Source of the DNA: Oscillospiraceae bacterium
Lineage (GTDB): Bacteria; Bacillota; Clostridia; Oscillospirales; Acutalibacteraceae
DNA: 64,000 nt
Assembly (NCBI GenBank): GCA_910574935.1
Contig: CAJTCU010000010.1
Coordinates: 1 to 64,000, forward strand
Reading direction: 5' to 3'
In this document: positions 8,935 through 17,598 of the stretch, piece after piece
How positions within the stretch are numbered: position 1 is the first letter of the stretch
How the letters are laid out: each line of letters opens with the position of its first letter
The notes under the pieces: generated by a model
Seen by the model: the letters and a program-made list of their open reading frames with translations, nothing else
What the model was told of the DNA's origin: nothing
Databases searched by the model: none
Program-made: the position numbers and the translations under genes

Positions 8935-8963
8935 AATATAACGGTATAATCCGTACAAGTCAA
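8935..8963 (-). promoter_or_regulatory. Sigma-A-type promoter for the SLOG gene
   Basis: On the minus strand TTGACT (8963-8958), a 17-bp spacer and TATATT (8940-8935) form a near-consensus -35/-10 pair about 35 bases before the SLOG start. Confidence 0.65.
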
Positions 8964-8972
8964 CTGTATAAA

Positions 8973-8990
8973 ACCGTTTAAGTGAACGGT
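8973..8990. promoter_or_regulatory. Probable XRE operator, inverted repeat
   Basis: Perfect 6-bp arms ACCGTT and AACGGT separated by TAAGTG, in the divergent SLOG/XRE control region. A related half-site (AACGGT) occurs at 8939-8944. It sits upstream of the SLOG -35 and just before the XRE gene, where an autoregulating XRE repressor would bind. Confidence 0.5.
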
Positions 8991-9018
8991 AAAATATTGA
9001 TAAGAGGGAGGTGGCATC

Positions 9019-9327
9019 ATGGACACACATTCCAGGCTGCGGCAACTGATGGCGGAGCGAGGCTGGACGGCCTACCGTTTGGCGAAAGAGAGCGGCCTTT
9101 CCGAGTCCACGCTGGCGAATATCTTCAAGCGGAACACGGTTCCCTCCATTGGGACTTTGGAGTCCGTCTGCTCCGCCTTTGGCATCTCCCTGGCCCAGTT
9201 CTTCGCCGAGAGCGAGATGGTGGAACTGACCCCGGAGCTGAAGGAGCTGTTTGACAACTGGGTATCACTTACCCCGGAGCAGAAACAGGCGGCGCTGCAG
9301 ATGATCCAGGCGATGAATACTAAATAA
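9019..9327 (+). CDS. XRE-family transcriptional regulator
   Basis: A 102-aa regulator with an N-terminal Cro/CI helix-turn-helix (WTAYRLAKESGLSESTLANIFKR, recognition helix around residues 29-40) and a short C-terminal tail (LTPEQKQAALQMIQAM). It is a clear paralogue of the 13808-14107 protein; the two share WT.YRLAKESGLS.ST and the FG..LAQFFAE block. GAGGGAGG lies upstream of the ATG. It probably represses the divergent SLOG gene and itself through the inverted repeat at 8973-8990. The terminator that follows separates it from the convergent mcrC. Confidence 0.88.
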   Translation: MDTHSRLRQLMAERGWTAYRLAKESGLSESTLANIFKRNTVPSIGTLESVCSAFGISLAQFFAESEMVELTPELKELFDNWVSLTPEQKQAALQMIQAMNTK

Positions 9328-9331
9328 AAAT

Positions 9332-9378
9332 CAGTGCCGGGGATGATAGCGGGTTATCACCTTCGGCACTGGTTTTTT
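9332..9378. terminator. Bidirectional terminator between XRE and mcrC
   Basis: Arms CAGTGCCG (9332-9339) and CGGCACTG (9364-9371), with AAAAA before and GTTTTTTCTTTT after, so it can work for both convergent transcripts. Confidence 0.7.
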
Positions 9379-9381
9379 CTT

Positions 9382-10428
9382 TTATTCTCTTGGCGGTTTA
9401 ACCGTTGCGGCAATCGCATCCAATTGTTCGGCAATGCGTGTAAAATCACAGTCCAGGTTTAGCGTTTTCACACTAATCGTGTTCCCGCTGATTTGATAGT
9501 CATTGTCCGGCTGGATCTCATCGTCTGTTCCGGCATACAGCAACATTCCAGCTACGCTCTCGTCAGGGGCGGTGGGCCAGTTTTTGACGTAGGCAAAGAT
9601 TTGATACAAGTTGCCGGAGTGGACTGTCCTGATCCCATAGGGCATTTTCATCTGCATATTGTGGGAGTAATATTTCGCGTCGATGATCAGCGTTTTCCTG
9701 GTATCCCTACTTGATAGCACAATGTCCGTCTGCATGGCGGGGAGTTGTGCGCGGTTGCCGTCAGTGACAGCCCAATCGATCTGTGGAGCGTATGCTTTGA
9801 GTTCCGGGTGTTCTTTCTGATAGTAGCCAAGAATGAACTTCTCGTACAACTTTGCCATGCTCTGGTCATCCAGATACTCCATCATCTTGACGGCCCCACC
9901 AGATTCTGTCTGGAGCATCCCTTTTAGGATCAACTGACAGACGGCAAGAATCATGCGGTAGGTCTGATTGTTCCGGTCATATGGGATATTCCAGTAAATG
10001 GTGTGGACATCCAGAAGGGAAACCCCGTCGAAAAAAATCAGCAGTTTGCGCAATTCCTTTTTTCTGGCCTTGGACAGATTTGAGCGAAGTAGCACTGAAA
10101 TTGTTGTCTTAATGATCCGGTTGGGGTAGGCATCAACGGAAAATTCATCGTAGGCGCACACAAGCTGTTTCTTTCGGATAACCAGCGTCTTGACAGAGTC
10201 GTTAACTTCAATTTTTCCTCTTGGGGAAGAAAGCGCCTCTTCCCTCGTGAGGTATTGACGGCCCAGACCGCGTTTGATCTGAATTGAAACGCCCCGGCAG
10301 AGAATGGCCGACAGCAGCTCCAGCCCGTTCTCGAATTCCTCCGCCGCCACGTCTCTGTAGCCGTTTTCGTGAAGGACTTGGAAAGCGTAGGCCAGCATAT
10401 AGTAGATGTTCTGAACCCGGCGGATCAT
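9382..10428 (-). CDS. mcrC: McrC-type nuclease subunit of a type IV restriction system
   Basis: A 348-aa protein with the McrC start MIRRVQNIYYMLAYAF, a central region that includes EFSVDAYPNRIIKTTI, and a C-terminal PD-(D/E)XK nuclease (QTDIVLSSRDTRKTLIIDAKYY). The D..DAK residues are the catalytic set. With McrB it forms the GTP-driven complex that cleaves modified (5-methylcytosine-type) DNA. The start was set at 10428 because it overlaps the mcrB stop as AAATGA; the longer frame to 10443 is inside mcrB. It is translated with mcrB. Confidence 0.9.
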   Translation of the reverse strand: MIRRVQNIYYMLAYAFQVLHENGYRDVAAEEFENGLELLSAILCRGVSIQIKRGLGRQYLTREEALSSPRGKIEVNDSVKTLVIRKKQLVCAYDEFSVDAYPNRIIKTTISVLLRSNLSKARKKELRKLLIFFDGVSLLDVHTIYWNIPYDRNNQTYRMILAVCQLILKGMLQTESGGAVKMMEYLDDQSMAKLYEKFILGYYQKEHPELKAYAPQIDWAVTDGNRAQLPAMQTDIVLSSRDTRKTLIIDAKYYSHNMQMKMPYGIRTVHSGNLYQIFAYVKNWPTAPDESVAGMLLYAGTDDEIQPDNDYQISGNTISVKTLNLDCDFTRIAEQLDAIAATVKPPRE

Positions 10429-12545
10429 TTGACGGCCTCCCACAGCGCGTGGCTCCAGTCCTTGATTTTTGCCGATTCATCAAACCAGTATTCTTTGAGC
10501 AGAGGGATCAACTCAAATTCCACAACCGAGCGCAGCCACTCATCGCTGATGTTGAGGTTCGTGCAAAAATAGCTATGGCCGATGCGGAAGCCCTCGCCCA
10601 AAGAGTCATCCTCAGTAATCTCTTTATTCAGCCGTTCCACCGTCTCAATCAGCCGGTCAAACTTGATATTGTTGATTCTCGCCTTGTACGCTTGAAAGCC
10701 GGAGGAGGTAAAGGCCGGGGGCATTTCAAAGAACGCGAAACGGCGGCGCAGGGCGTAATCCAACATAGCGAGACTGCGGTCCGCTGTGTTCATCATGCCG
10801 ATAATATGGACGTTTCCAGGGATGGAGAACTGTTCGTCCGCATAGAGAAGCTGCAGCTCGACACCTCGTTTGTCGCTCTCAATCAGCATGAACAGTTCCC
10901 CGAAAATTTTGCTCAGATTGCCCCGGTTGATCTCATCAATGATAAAGAAATAGGGGCGCTCATCGTCCTTCTCCGCTTTTCGGCAAAACTCATAGAACAC
11001 GCCTTTTTTCAGTGCAAAGCCCGTCTCAGTGGGTCGGAACCCCATGATAAAATCCTCATAGCTGTAGCTCTGGTGGAACTGCACCATCTGAACGCGGGAG
11101 GCGTCCTTTTCCCCCATGATGGAGTAGGCCAGCCGCTTGGCGGCGAAGGTCTTTCCCACACCGGGAGCGCCCTGGAGGATCACATTCTTTTTGGTCAGCA
11201 CAAGGGCTTTGAGGGTTTGATAACGCTCCGCGTCCATGTAGACATCCTGCAGGAAATCCTCGGCAGTGTAGGGATCGTAAGCGGTTGTTTCTTCCCCGGA
11301 ATCAAGGGACTCTTCTGGTTTGCCCTCGTCAAACAAAGCCTGCATTTTCTTCAAAAAGTCTGTATAGGGGGTCATATCGGTGAGAGTTTTCATTACATAT
11401 TGATCAGGATGTTCCCACTCGCCTTTGTCCGTCCAACGGACTTTATGGGTGTGGCAAAACTCTCCCCGCTGTTCGTCATAAGCATATTCACCCTCAACAA
11501 TACCACGTCCTACGACCTTTTTCAGACCCTTTTTGACAAAGACCACATCGCCGGGTTTGATTTCATTGGCAAACTGCCAGGTAGCCAGCACCTGGTTTCG
11601 GTAGGAGCCGGTGCCGCCGTACAGCTCACGCATTTTGGCGCGCATCTCCTCTTTAGAGCCGTAGGCTGACAGGTCGCCCATCCCCGGCCAGCCAATCGCC
11701 ATGATGCCCTCGGCATAGTCGCTTTCCCAGTTGGCAGAGCCGTCTCCGGCGGCGTAGAGCCAATATCGGATGGCAGCGGTGTCTACAGCCAGCACGGCAT
11801 CACTGGAGTCCTTGGGAATAATGCCGTCAAAAATATCATCCCCAAAAGAGATGGATATGTCGTACTGCTCCGCAATCCTGCGGCAGCTACGGCGGATGCT
11901 TGTGGACTTATTGCCGGTCTGCCCATAGTAATATTTGTTATTTTCAAGTGTTGCCTGCAATGCGTTGACCAGTTTATCCCGCCCATAGTCCTCGCCAATG
12001 TGTTCGATAAAATAGGAAGTCAGTTCCGTGTTGGCTTTCCATGTATAGACTTTTCCGTTCATCATGGCGGAGAACAATGTCCCAACAGTAAATTTATGAC
12101 TTCCCTCTCCAAAACACGGAACTTTTGCACACAGTTTCTTTACCGCATCCTTGACATCCACCTCGCCATCATATACTCGTTTGGCATATTGATAAATCGT
12201 GACCTCACAGTCATACTCATAGCCGATGTACTGCCGCACTCCACCCTTGGAATCAATGAATTCTTTGAGCATGGTCAAATCTTTATAGTATCCTTTGGCC
12301 CGCTCCCTGGCCCGATCAGATATAACCTCATTGGTGAAGTAATCGAGCAGATCCTGTTGGGCTGCCGCCATAGAGCCATCGTCTGCAAAGCATTTCCAGA
12401 AGGACAGGGCAATGGTGTTCTGGTACAGATAGAAAGCATCGGAGACGTGGGTGCTTACTGTACTGTCTGCCCAGTCAGGGTGTGTCTGTCGCAAATAGTC
12501 CTTATATTCTCCTTTGACTCTGGTAATCGTGCTTTGAATATCCAT
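10425..12545 (-). CDS. mcrB: McrB-type GTPase with EVE-like modified-base reader
   Basis: A 706-aa protein. Residues ~1-245 form a helical N-terminal region without a family I can name. Residues ~250-385 resemble an EVE/PUA-like domain that reads modified bases (YWLYAAGDG, GIMAIGWPGMGDLS, GDVVFVKKGLKKVVGRGIV). Residues ~420-690 are the McrB AAA+ motor: Walker A GAPGVGKTFAAKRL, Walker B FFIIDEINRGN, and GMMNTADRSLAMLDYALRRRF with sensor/arginine residues. GGAGG is correctly spaced before the ATG. The EVE-McrB arrangement suggests attack on modified invading DNA, which matters because the neighbouring ICE carries a Dam methylase. Confidence 0.9.
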   Translation of the reverse strand: MDIQSTITRVKGEYKDYLRQTHPDWADSTVSTHVSDAFYLYQNTIALSFWKCFADDGSMAAAQQDLLDYFTNEVISDRARERAKGYYKDLTMLKEFIDSKGGVRQYIGYEYDCEVTIYQYAKRVYDGEVDVKDAVKKLCAKVPCFGEGSHKFTVGTLFSAMMNGKVYTWKANTELTSYFIEHIGEDYGRDKLVNALQATLENNKYYYGQTGNKSTSIRRSCRRIAEQYDISISFGDDIFDGIIPKDSSDAVLAVDTAAIRYWLYAAGDGSANWESDYAEGIMAIGWPGMGDLSAYGSKEEMRAKMRELYGGTGSYRNQVLATWQFANEIKPGDVVFVKKGLKKVVGRGIVEGEYAYDEQRGEFCHTHKVRWTDKGEWEHPDQYVMKTLTDMTPYTDFLKKMQALFDEGKPEESLDSGEETTAYDPYTAEDFLQDVYMDAERYQTLKALVLTKKNVILQGAPGVGKTFAAKRLAYSIMGEKDASRVQMVQFHQSYSYEDFIMGFRPTETGFALKKGVFYEFCRKAEKDDERPYFFIIDEINRGNLSKIFGELFMLIESDKRGVELQLLYADEQFSIPGNVHIIGMMNTADRSLAMLDYALRRRFAFFEMPPAFTSSGFQAYKARINNIKFDRLIETVERLNKEITEDDSLGEGFRIGHSYFCTNLNISDEWLRSVVEFELIPLLKEYWFDESAKIKDWSHALWEAVK

Positions 12546-12954
12546 TACATATACCTCCGAAAACGGTGATTGTTCCTTATGACTGATTTTATTTTATCAC
12601 AGTGGACGCCTATCTGGTAGTGGGTTACGCAAATTTTCCAGACAAAGAAGTATAGTCACACCCTCGGAACATTGGCTCTATTTTAAATTCCACATACCCA
12701 GAGCTTGATACAATTTTTGCGGCGGAAAAGAAAGTCACATCTGACTTTTGAGGCGGGTGGGTTACCGCTTTTTTCGCTGACCGAACAATAACACACCTCG
12801 CATTTGCAGTTTCCTATAGATACAATTCTACCTTAAAAGCATTGGAAAAGTCCCATATTCAGCGGATTTTTGCCCGTTGCACCCTCCCTAAGAAATTTGA
12901 ACCCCTTTGCACCCCGACTTGGAGGAAAAATTGAATTGTATTGGTGATTGGGTC
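12546..12954. other. Non-coding stretch upstream of mcrB
   Basis: About 400 bases without a supportable gene on either strand. It must hold the mcrB promoter, but I found no convincing -35/-10 pair. It ends abruptly where recombinase homology begins, so it probably contains a recombination junction. Confidence 0.5.
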
Positions 12955-13761
12955 ATAACGCAAAAGAAATTCACCATCGACTTCCTGGACAAGAAAATGA
13001 AGGTCAACGAGGGCGAAGTTCCGCAGTATTACATCGAGCAGAGCCACCAGCCCATCATCGACCCGGAGGAGTTTGACAAGGTGCAGGCCGAGTTTGTGCG
13101 CCGGAAGGGGATGGGCCATCGCTACAGCGGCAGCAGCATCTTTGCCGCCCGCATCGTCTGCGGTGACTGCGGCAGCTTTTACGGCTCCAAGGTCTGGCAC
13201 TCCAACAGCAAGTACCGCCGCACTATCTGGCAATGCAACGAGAAATTTGCCGGAGAGCGGAAGTGCCGGACGCCCCATCTGAGGGAGGAGGACATCAAAG
13301 CCCGGTTCCTGGCGGCTTTCAATCAACTGCTGAACGGCAAGGATGCTCTGCTGGAAGATTGCCGCATCATGCAGGACCACCTCACCAACTGCTCCGCCAT
13401 TGACGCAGAGTTGGACGAACTGCTCCGGGAGATCGCGGTGGTGACGGAGCTGACCCAGCGGTGCATCCAGGAGAACGCCCGGAGCGCCCAGAGCCAGGAG
13501 GAATACGCCGAACGCTACAATGGCTATGTGGCCCGGTACGATGCGGCGAAGGCCAAGCTGGACGCGCTCCAGAAAGAGAAAGCCCAGCGGCTGGCCAAGG
13601 CGGATGCCATCGGCGGGTTTATGTTTGAACTCTCCGAGTACACCGAGGCCATTACCGAATTTAATGAGGGGCTTTGGCTGGCAGTGGTTGAGAAAGCTAC
13701 GGCCTACCATGATGGGCGGCTGGTGTTCACCTTCCAGAACGGCACTGAGATAGAGAGCTGA
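12955..13761 (+). pseudogene. 5'-truncated large serine recombinase remnant
   Basis: Homology begins at QKKFTIDFLDKKMKVNEGE and runs through the zinc ribbon (CGDCGSFYGSKVWHSN ... CRTPHL) and coiled coil to the natural C-terminus. It parallels the second half of the 5394-7043 recombinase (QKRFTVNFLSKKTKKNEGE, CADCGGFYGRKVWH). The whole catalytic resolvase domain is missing. The upstream ~20 codons in the same frame are unrelated sequence. It marks the edge of a former integrated element on the right of the mcrBC block. Confidence 0.88.
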
Positions 13762-13768
13762 CATACAC

Positions 13769-13808
13769 AAAACCCGTTGATTCCGCAAAATGGGATCAAC
13801 GGGTTTTT
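13769..13808. terminator. Bidirectional terminator
   Basis: Stem AAACCCGTTGA / TCAACGGGTTT with flanking A and T runs between the convergent recombinase remnant and the XRE gene. Confidence 0.75.
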
Positions 13809-14107
13809 TACATCGTGTCCATAAGCTCCAGCAGAAGGTTTCTCTGCCTGTCCGACAGAGAGGTCCATTTTGCAAACACTGTCTGCTGCTCATCGGTCAG
13901 CTCCAGAGGGTTCCCTTCGGCGAAGAATTGTGCCAGAGTAATACCGAACGCCGTACACACCGCTTCCAAGGTCGGCAGCGTGGGAGCGTTGTTTCTCTTG
14001 AACATATTTGTAACGGTGGAGTGGGACAAGCCCGATTCCTTTGCCAGCCGGTATTCCGTCCAGCCGCGCTCCACCATCATGTCTTTAATACGGCCTTGTG
14101 CGTCCAC
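13808..14107 (-). CDS. XRE-family transcriptional regulator, paralogue of 9019-9327
   Basis: A 99-aa helix-turn-helix protein (WTEYRLAKESGLSHSTVTNMFKR) followed by FGITLAQFFAE and a short helical tail ending in LLLELMDTM. Its similarity to the regulator at 9019-9327 along nearly the full length indicates duplication, or two related modules bracketing the mcrBC block. The ATG lies on the minus strand at 14107. The A/T-rich region upstream (14110-14200) likely holds its promoter and operator. The target genes are unknown. Confidence 0.88.
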   Translation of the reverse strand: MDAQGRIKDMMVERGWTEYRLAKESGLSHSTVTNMFKRNNAPTLPTLEAVCTAFGITLAQFFAEGNPLELTDEQQTVFAKWTSLSDRQRNLLLELMDTM

Positions 14108-14250
14108 ATCATCACCTGCCTATCTGTAACTATTATAATTCCCAAAAGGGTGCTATAATAGGCACGATAGGTAGATAGTAAAAGCCCCAAAAGGGTCATA
14201 GCGTTTTATTGGCCCTGGCTTGGGGATACTGATTGAAACAGGAGGTTGTC

Positions 14251-14502
14251 ATGGAAGAACCTAAAACACTTTTTGAACACTTGGCCCAGGAGCGGAATAT
14301 CACAGTAGAAGAAATGCGGGCCATCATCGCGGCCCGTATTGAAGCTGGGATGAATGACCCAGACCCAGAGAAGCGCGCATCGTGGGAGCGGATACCGCGC
14401 GCTGGGGATATCCCCACGCCGGAAGAATGGCTCCGCTATGCGGTGGAGCGGCTGGAGGCAGAAGGGCGAGGCGACCTGTTGCGCTGGTATAAAATCTTCT
14501 GA
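14251..14502 (+). CDS. Small conserved hypothetical protein
   Basis: An 83-aa protein starting MEEPKTLFEHLAQERNITVEE, predicted helical, with NDPDPEKRASWERIPRAGD and PTPEEWLRYAVERL. It looks like a small sporulation- or mobile-element-associated Clostridia protein, but I cannot name the family. GGAGG at 14241-14245 fixes the ATG at 14251 rather than the upstream TTG at 14233. It stands alone between the XRE gene and the SIR2 gene. Confidence 0.75.
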   Translation: MEEPKTLFEHLAQERNITVEEMRAIIAARIEAGMNDPDPEKRASWERIPRAGDIPTPEEWLRYAVERLEAEGRGDLLRWYKIF

Positions 14503-14584
14503 TTCTACCCTCACGCACATTTTTGAAGTTAACCTTTTATGTAAGGGCTGTTTATGTTTATCTTGGGAGGCTTTAAGCTGCTCA

Positions 14585-14613
14585 TTGACCTGCCTGTAGT
14601 TTTGTGGTACATT
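14585..14613 (+). promoter_or_regulatory. Promoter of the SIR2/NTPase genes
   Basis: TTGACC, a 17-bp spacer and TACATT lie 33 bases upstream of the SIR2 start codon; a purine-rich GGAGATGGAG ribosome site follows. Confidence 0.6.
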
Positions 14614-14645
14614 ATTAGGTAAAAAGTGGAGATGGAGATGATTAT

Positions 14646-15521
14646 ATGGAAATGGAAAATGCAATCAATGCAGCTCTAAGTGGACAAGCGATTCTTTTTG
14701 CGGGTTCTGGTTTCTCTCGTGGTGCCCAAAATATACTTAAACACCCATTTCCTGTAGGAGACGGATTGAGGGACGCAATAGCAGATGGTTGCGGAGCATC
14801 AAAGGATAGGCCATTGGCTACAGTTGCTCAATTTTTCACTCTAAATCAGGGGGAAGATAAGCTAATCGAGTTGCTAAAAAGAGAGTTTAGTGTTTTACAT
14901 ACAGAGTCATGGCATCAAACATTATTGTCCATTCCATGGAAAAGAATATACACGACAAACTATGATTCTGTTATAGAAACTGCGGCACAGCAAAATGGTA
15001 TTGCTTTATCTACAATAGTTCCATCTATGCGTATCGAGGGCAATTCTATTGATAATGTGTGTGTTCATTTAAATGGTCATATCGATTTTCTGAACCGAGA
15101 TACCATAAATAATGAGTTTAAATTAATGGACACAAGCTATTCTTGTGAATCGCTGGAAGGTGGAGAATGGTTTGAGCTGTTTAAATCCGATCTGCAAATA
15201 GCGAATGCAATCATTGTTATTGGATACTCTATGCAATTTGACTTAGACATCAAGCGACTCCTTTCGTCTCCTAAAATAAAAGCTAAAGTTCTTTTTATTG
15301 ATGCGCCTAATCCAAACCCGATGGATGAAGCCTTACTCATACAATATGGGTCATGCGAATTTATCGGGATTGAGGGATTTGCTGATGCAGTTTCTGCACA
15401 AAAGAAAATCTATGTTCCGTCTATAATAACTCATCGATTTACAAACTTTATTTACGAATATAAGCAACAACTCAAACCGGAGAGCATTTCATTCCCCCAA
15501 ATTAGCAATTTCTATATGTAG
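14646..15521 (+). CDS. SIR2-like NADase-type defence domain protein
   Basis: A 291-aa SIR2_2-type protein. Motifs in order: ILFAGSGFSRGA (NAD-binding GAG.S), IYTTNYDSVIE, VHLNGHID (catalytic His) and IIVIGYSM. In anti-phage systems such domains deplete NAD+ or act as effectors when a partner NTPase senses infection. The gene is clearly more AT-rich than its neighbours, suggesting transfer. It ends ISNFYM then TAG, and the next frame (+1) continues EFVSGLMQKKHGEYPYVIV. That matches the usual SIR2-to-STAND linker, so this may be the first half of one protein split by a one-base indel. Confidence 0.82.
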   Translation: MEMENAINAALSGQAILFAGSGFSRGAQNILKHPFPVGDGLRDAIADGCGASKDRPLATVAQFFTLNQGEDKLIELLKREFSVLHTESWHQTLLSIPWKRIYTTNYDSVIETAAQQNGIALSTIVPSMRIEGNSIDNVCVHLNGHIDFLNRDTINNEFKLMDTSYSCESLEGGEWFELFKSDLQIANAIIVIGYSMQFDLDIKRLLSSPKIKAKVLFIDAPNPNPMDEALLIQYGSCEFIGIEGFADAVSAQKKIYVPSIITHRFTNFIYEYKQQLKPESISFPQISNFYM

Positions 15522-15543
15522 AGGCGAATTTGTCAGCGGCCTT

Positions 15544-17079
15544 ATGCAGAAAAAGCATGGCGAATATCCATATGTTATTGTGCGAACGGCTGTAGATGCT
15601 GTACTACGTGACTATCCGAATAAGAAAGTTTTTCTGGCCTTGTCGGACTTGGGTAATGGTAAGACCATGTTTTGCGAGTTAATCCGCAATGAGTTGCGTG
15701 AATATGAAGTAGATGTGTTTGTCTTTAGCAAGGCCAACCAGCACCTCTCCACGGAGGCCCAACAGATTGCATCAATTCGAAATCGTCGTTGTGTGGTGAT
15801 AATTGATAATTATAAGAGTAAATTGGATGTACTTTCTGCTTTTAAATACCTTGATAAACGGAATATCACCTTTATTCTAACAGCAAGGAAGTCCCTTAAT
15901 CCAAGCTATCAGGCATTAACAGGTAGCCTTGGAATTCAGCAAACAGACATCAAACCGATTTACTTGGATACATTGAGCCCTCAAGATGTACTGTCTTTGC
16001 GTTCCGTAATACAGAATAATAAGCTCTATTTTAAAGCTCTTACGGAATCAGATTCCATCGAAAGGTACATACAAGAACATTGCCATTCGCATTTTGCAGA
16101 CTTCCTCTTAGATGCATATCAATCTTCGGACATAGAACAGCGTATCGTTGAAACTTGGAATAATTTTTCAGGCTCATCCACTCAAATTCAACATTTGGCT
16201 GTTTTGGCGTTGATGAAGTCCGTTATGGGAATTGACTTCAACTTTACGGAGATGCTGAATCTATTAAAAATTGACTTTGGACTATTAACGGCAAAAGACA
16301 ATATATTTATTAAAGAATTTTTTAATCTGGATGACGATGATGTCACTGTAAAATCTTCTGTAGTTGCACGAGAACTGTTGCGTTCTGTAATTGGCATAAA
16401 CAGTTTAATTGGTACAATGACTGTTGTTATAGAAGCGGCTAATCAAATATACAAATCGAATAGAGCGTACCTGGAATTATTGAAAAATCTGGTGTCACAT
16501 TCTCACTTTAGGATATTCCCAAGAACTTCTGAAAATGCAAATACGGTCATTGATTTCTACGATAATCTTAGGAATCTTTCTTTCTGCCAAAATAATACCT
16601 TCTATTGGGAACAATTTGCAGTTGCCGCTATAGACATTGATGATTTTTCAACAGCACACCAATGTATTGAAAATGCTTTTGCAATTGCGAAAAAAACCCC
16701 TGATTTTGTTCCATTCCACATTGAAAACATTAAGGCGAATTGTTTAATTGAAAATTTGCTATTTAATGCATCTCAAGGGTGTACCCCCAGCCCTGATGAT
16801 GCAATTGAGACTTTAGTTAAAGCCCATGAATGTTTAACCAAGCATTTGAAACACCCAGATAACAATGTCAGTTATACATTTAGTACCGCAGCAAAATATG
16901 CAAAGATTTTTGAATTGTATAAAAATGATTTTGACAAACGAGGACAAAGTATTTTCACAGAGAAAAGAGTTGCAATATTGAATCACATGAAAGAACATAT
17001 AGATGATTTAGCTTTTCAGTCGGATTCTCGACTGAAAGGATGGATACAGAAATTGGAATCTTGCAAATTTGATAAATAG
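15544..17079 (+). CDS. P-loop STAND-like NTPase, probably the second half of the SIR2 protein
   Basis: A 511-aa protein with a variant Walker A (LSDLGNGKTMF, residues ~34-44; the first Gly is replaced by Asp, as in SIR2-STAND proteins), Walker B CVVIIDNY and a sensor-like FILTARKS. A helical C-terminal region of ~350 residues probably senses ligand. ATG 15544 has no good ribosome site (GAGG ends about 19 bases away). The frame is open upstream through the SIR2 stop, supporting a single frameshifted gene. Low GC sets it apart from flanking ICE genes. It is inferred to be an anti-phage sensor; if the split is real, the two chains must associate. Confidence 0.75.
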   Translation: MQKKHGEYPYVIVRTAVDAVLRDYPNKKVFLALSDLGNGKTMFCELIRNELREYEVDVFVFSKANQHLSTEAQQIASIRNRRCVVIIDNYKSKLDVLSAFKYLDKRNITFILTARKSLNPSYQALTGSLGIQQTDIKPIYLDTLSPQDVLSLRSVIQNNKLYFKALTESDSIERYIQEHCHSHFADFLLDAYQSSDIEQRIVETWNNFSGSSTQIQHLAVLALMKSVMGIDFNFTEMLNLLKIDFGLLTAKDNIFIKEFFNLDDDDVTVKSSVVARELLRSVIGINSLIGTMTVVIEAANQIYKSNRAYLELLKNLVSHSHFRIFPRTSENANTVIDFYDNLRNLSFCQNNTFYWEQFAVAAIDIDDFSTAHQCIENAFAIAKKTPDFVPFHIENIKANCLIENLLFNASQGCTPSPDDAIETLVKAHECLTKHLKHPDNNVSYTFSTAAKYAKIFELYKNDFDKRGQSIFTEKRVAILNHMKEHIDDLAFQSDSRLKGWIQKLESCKFDK

Positions 17080-17205
17080 TTGAAGACTAATAAACTGTAT
17101 ACTCACCCCCTTGATGGTTTACACCCCCTACGCAAAAAGGGTGTGCATTTGTATCAGATATAGCCACCTTTGCCAAGGTTACACATCTTAAAAGATGCCA
17201 CACCG

Positions 17206-17233
17206 AAAAAACCCCGGAATTCCGGGGTTTTTT
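17206..17233. terminator. Palindromic terminator after the SIR2/NTPase pair
   Basis: A 28-bp perfect palindrome, AAAAAACCCCGGAA and its complement, giving a GC stem with T-run on either strand. Confidence 0.75.
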
Positions 17234-17370
17234 GGCGTTCAAGAGGCCAAAAAAGGACCGTCGCGGCGTGACGTGTTTTGGGAGATGCCACCCCCAATTT
17301 TGGGATCTGAACCTGCGTGGTTGACAAACAGCGAGTCAGGGCAGAAGAAAAACAAAATATTTTTTGAGAA

Positions 17371-17406
17371 GGGCCATGATGAAAATCATGGCCCTTTTTC
17401 TTTTTC
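17371..17406 (+). terminator. Terminator hairpin before the ICE accessory genes
   Basis: Stem GGGCCATGAT / ATCATGGCCC with a GAAA tetraloop followed by TTTTTCTTTTT. It lies 28 bases before the GTG at 17434, so it either insulates the ICE operon or acts as an attenuator. Confidence 0.75.
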
Positions 17407-17433
17407 CAGAGAAAGATTTAGGAGGTATGCAGA

Positions 17434-17598
17434 GTGCCAAAGTTTACAGAAAGCAAGACAGACCGTGCCTACGAGAGTTTTATGCAACAGATTCCCGGCT
17501 TCCAGCGGGACCCACCAGAGGCAGGGATTATCCAAAAAGATACGAAACAGAAGAAACAACAGAAAGGGGCCGGGAAAAATGATCTTCCGAAACGATAA
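17434..17598 (+). CDS. Short ICE-associated protein with GTG start
   Basis: A 54-aa ORF: VPKFTESKTDRAYESFMQQ, then IPGFQRDPPEAG and a Lys/Gln-rich end (KQKKQQKGAGKNDLPKR). GGAGG at 17421-17425 is 8 bases from the GTG. It overlaps the next gene by 20 bases, as in the compact operons of Clostridia ICEs. Its function is unknown; its basic tail could bind nucleic acid. The in-phase spacing and RBS are why I treat it as real despite its length. Confidence 0.7.
   Translation: MPKFTESKTDRAYESFMQQIPGFQRDPPEAGIIQKDTKQKKQQKGAGKNDLPKR

Noticed and set aside
10284-11669. 461-codon plus-strand ORF opposite mcrBC
   Set aside because: Antisense shadow; mcrB and mcrC carry all motifs on the minus strand.
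17195-17578. N-terminal extension of the 17579 gene
   Set aside because: It would read through two terminator hairpins and has no ribosome site; the overlapping 54-aa gene explains the DNA better.
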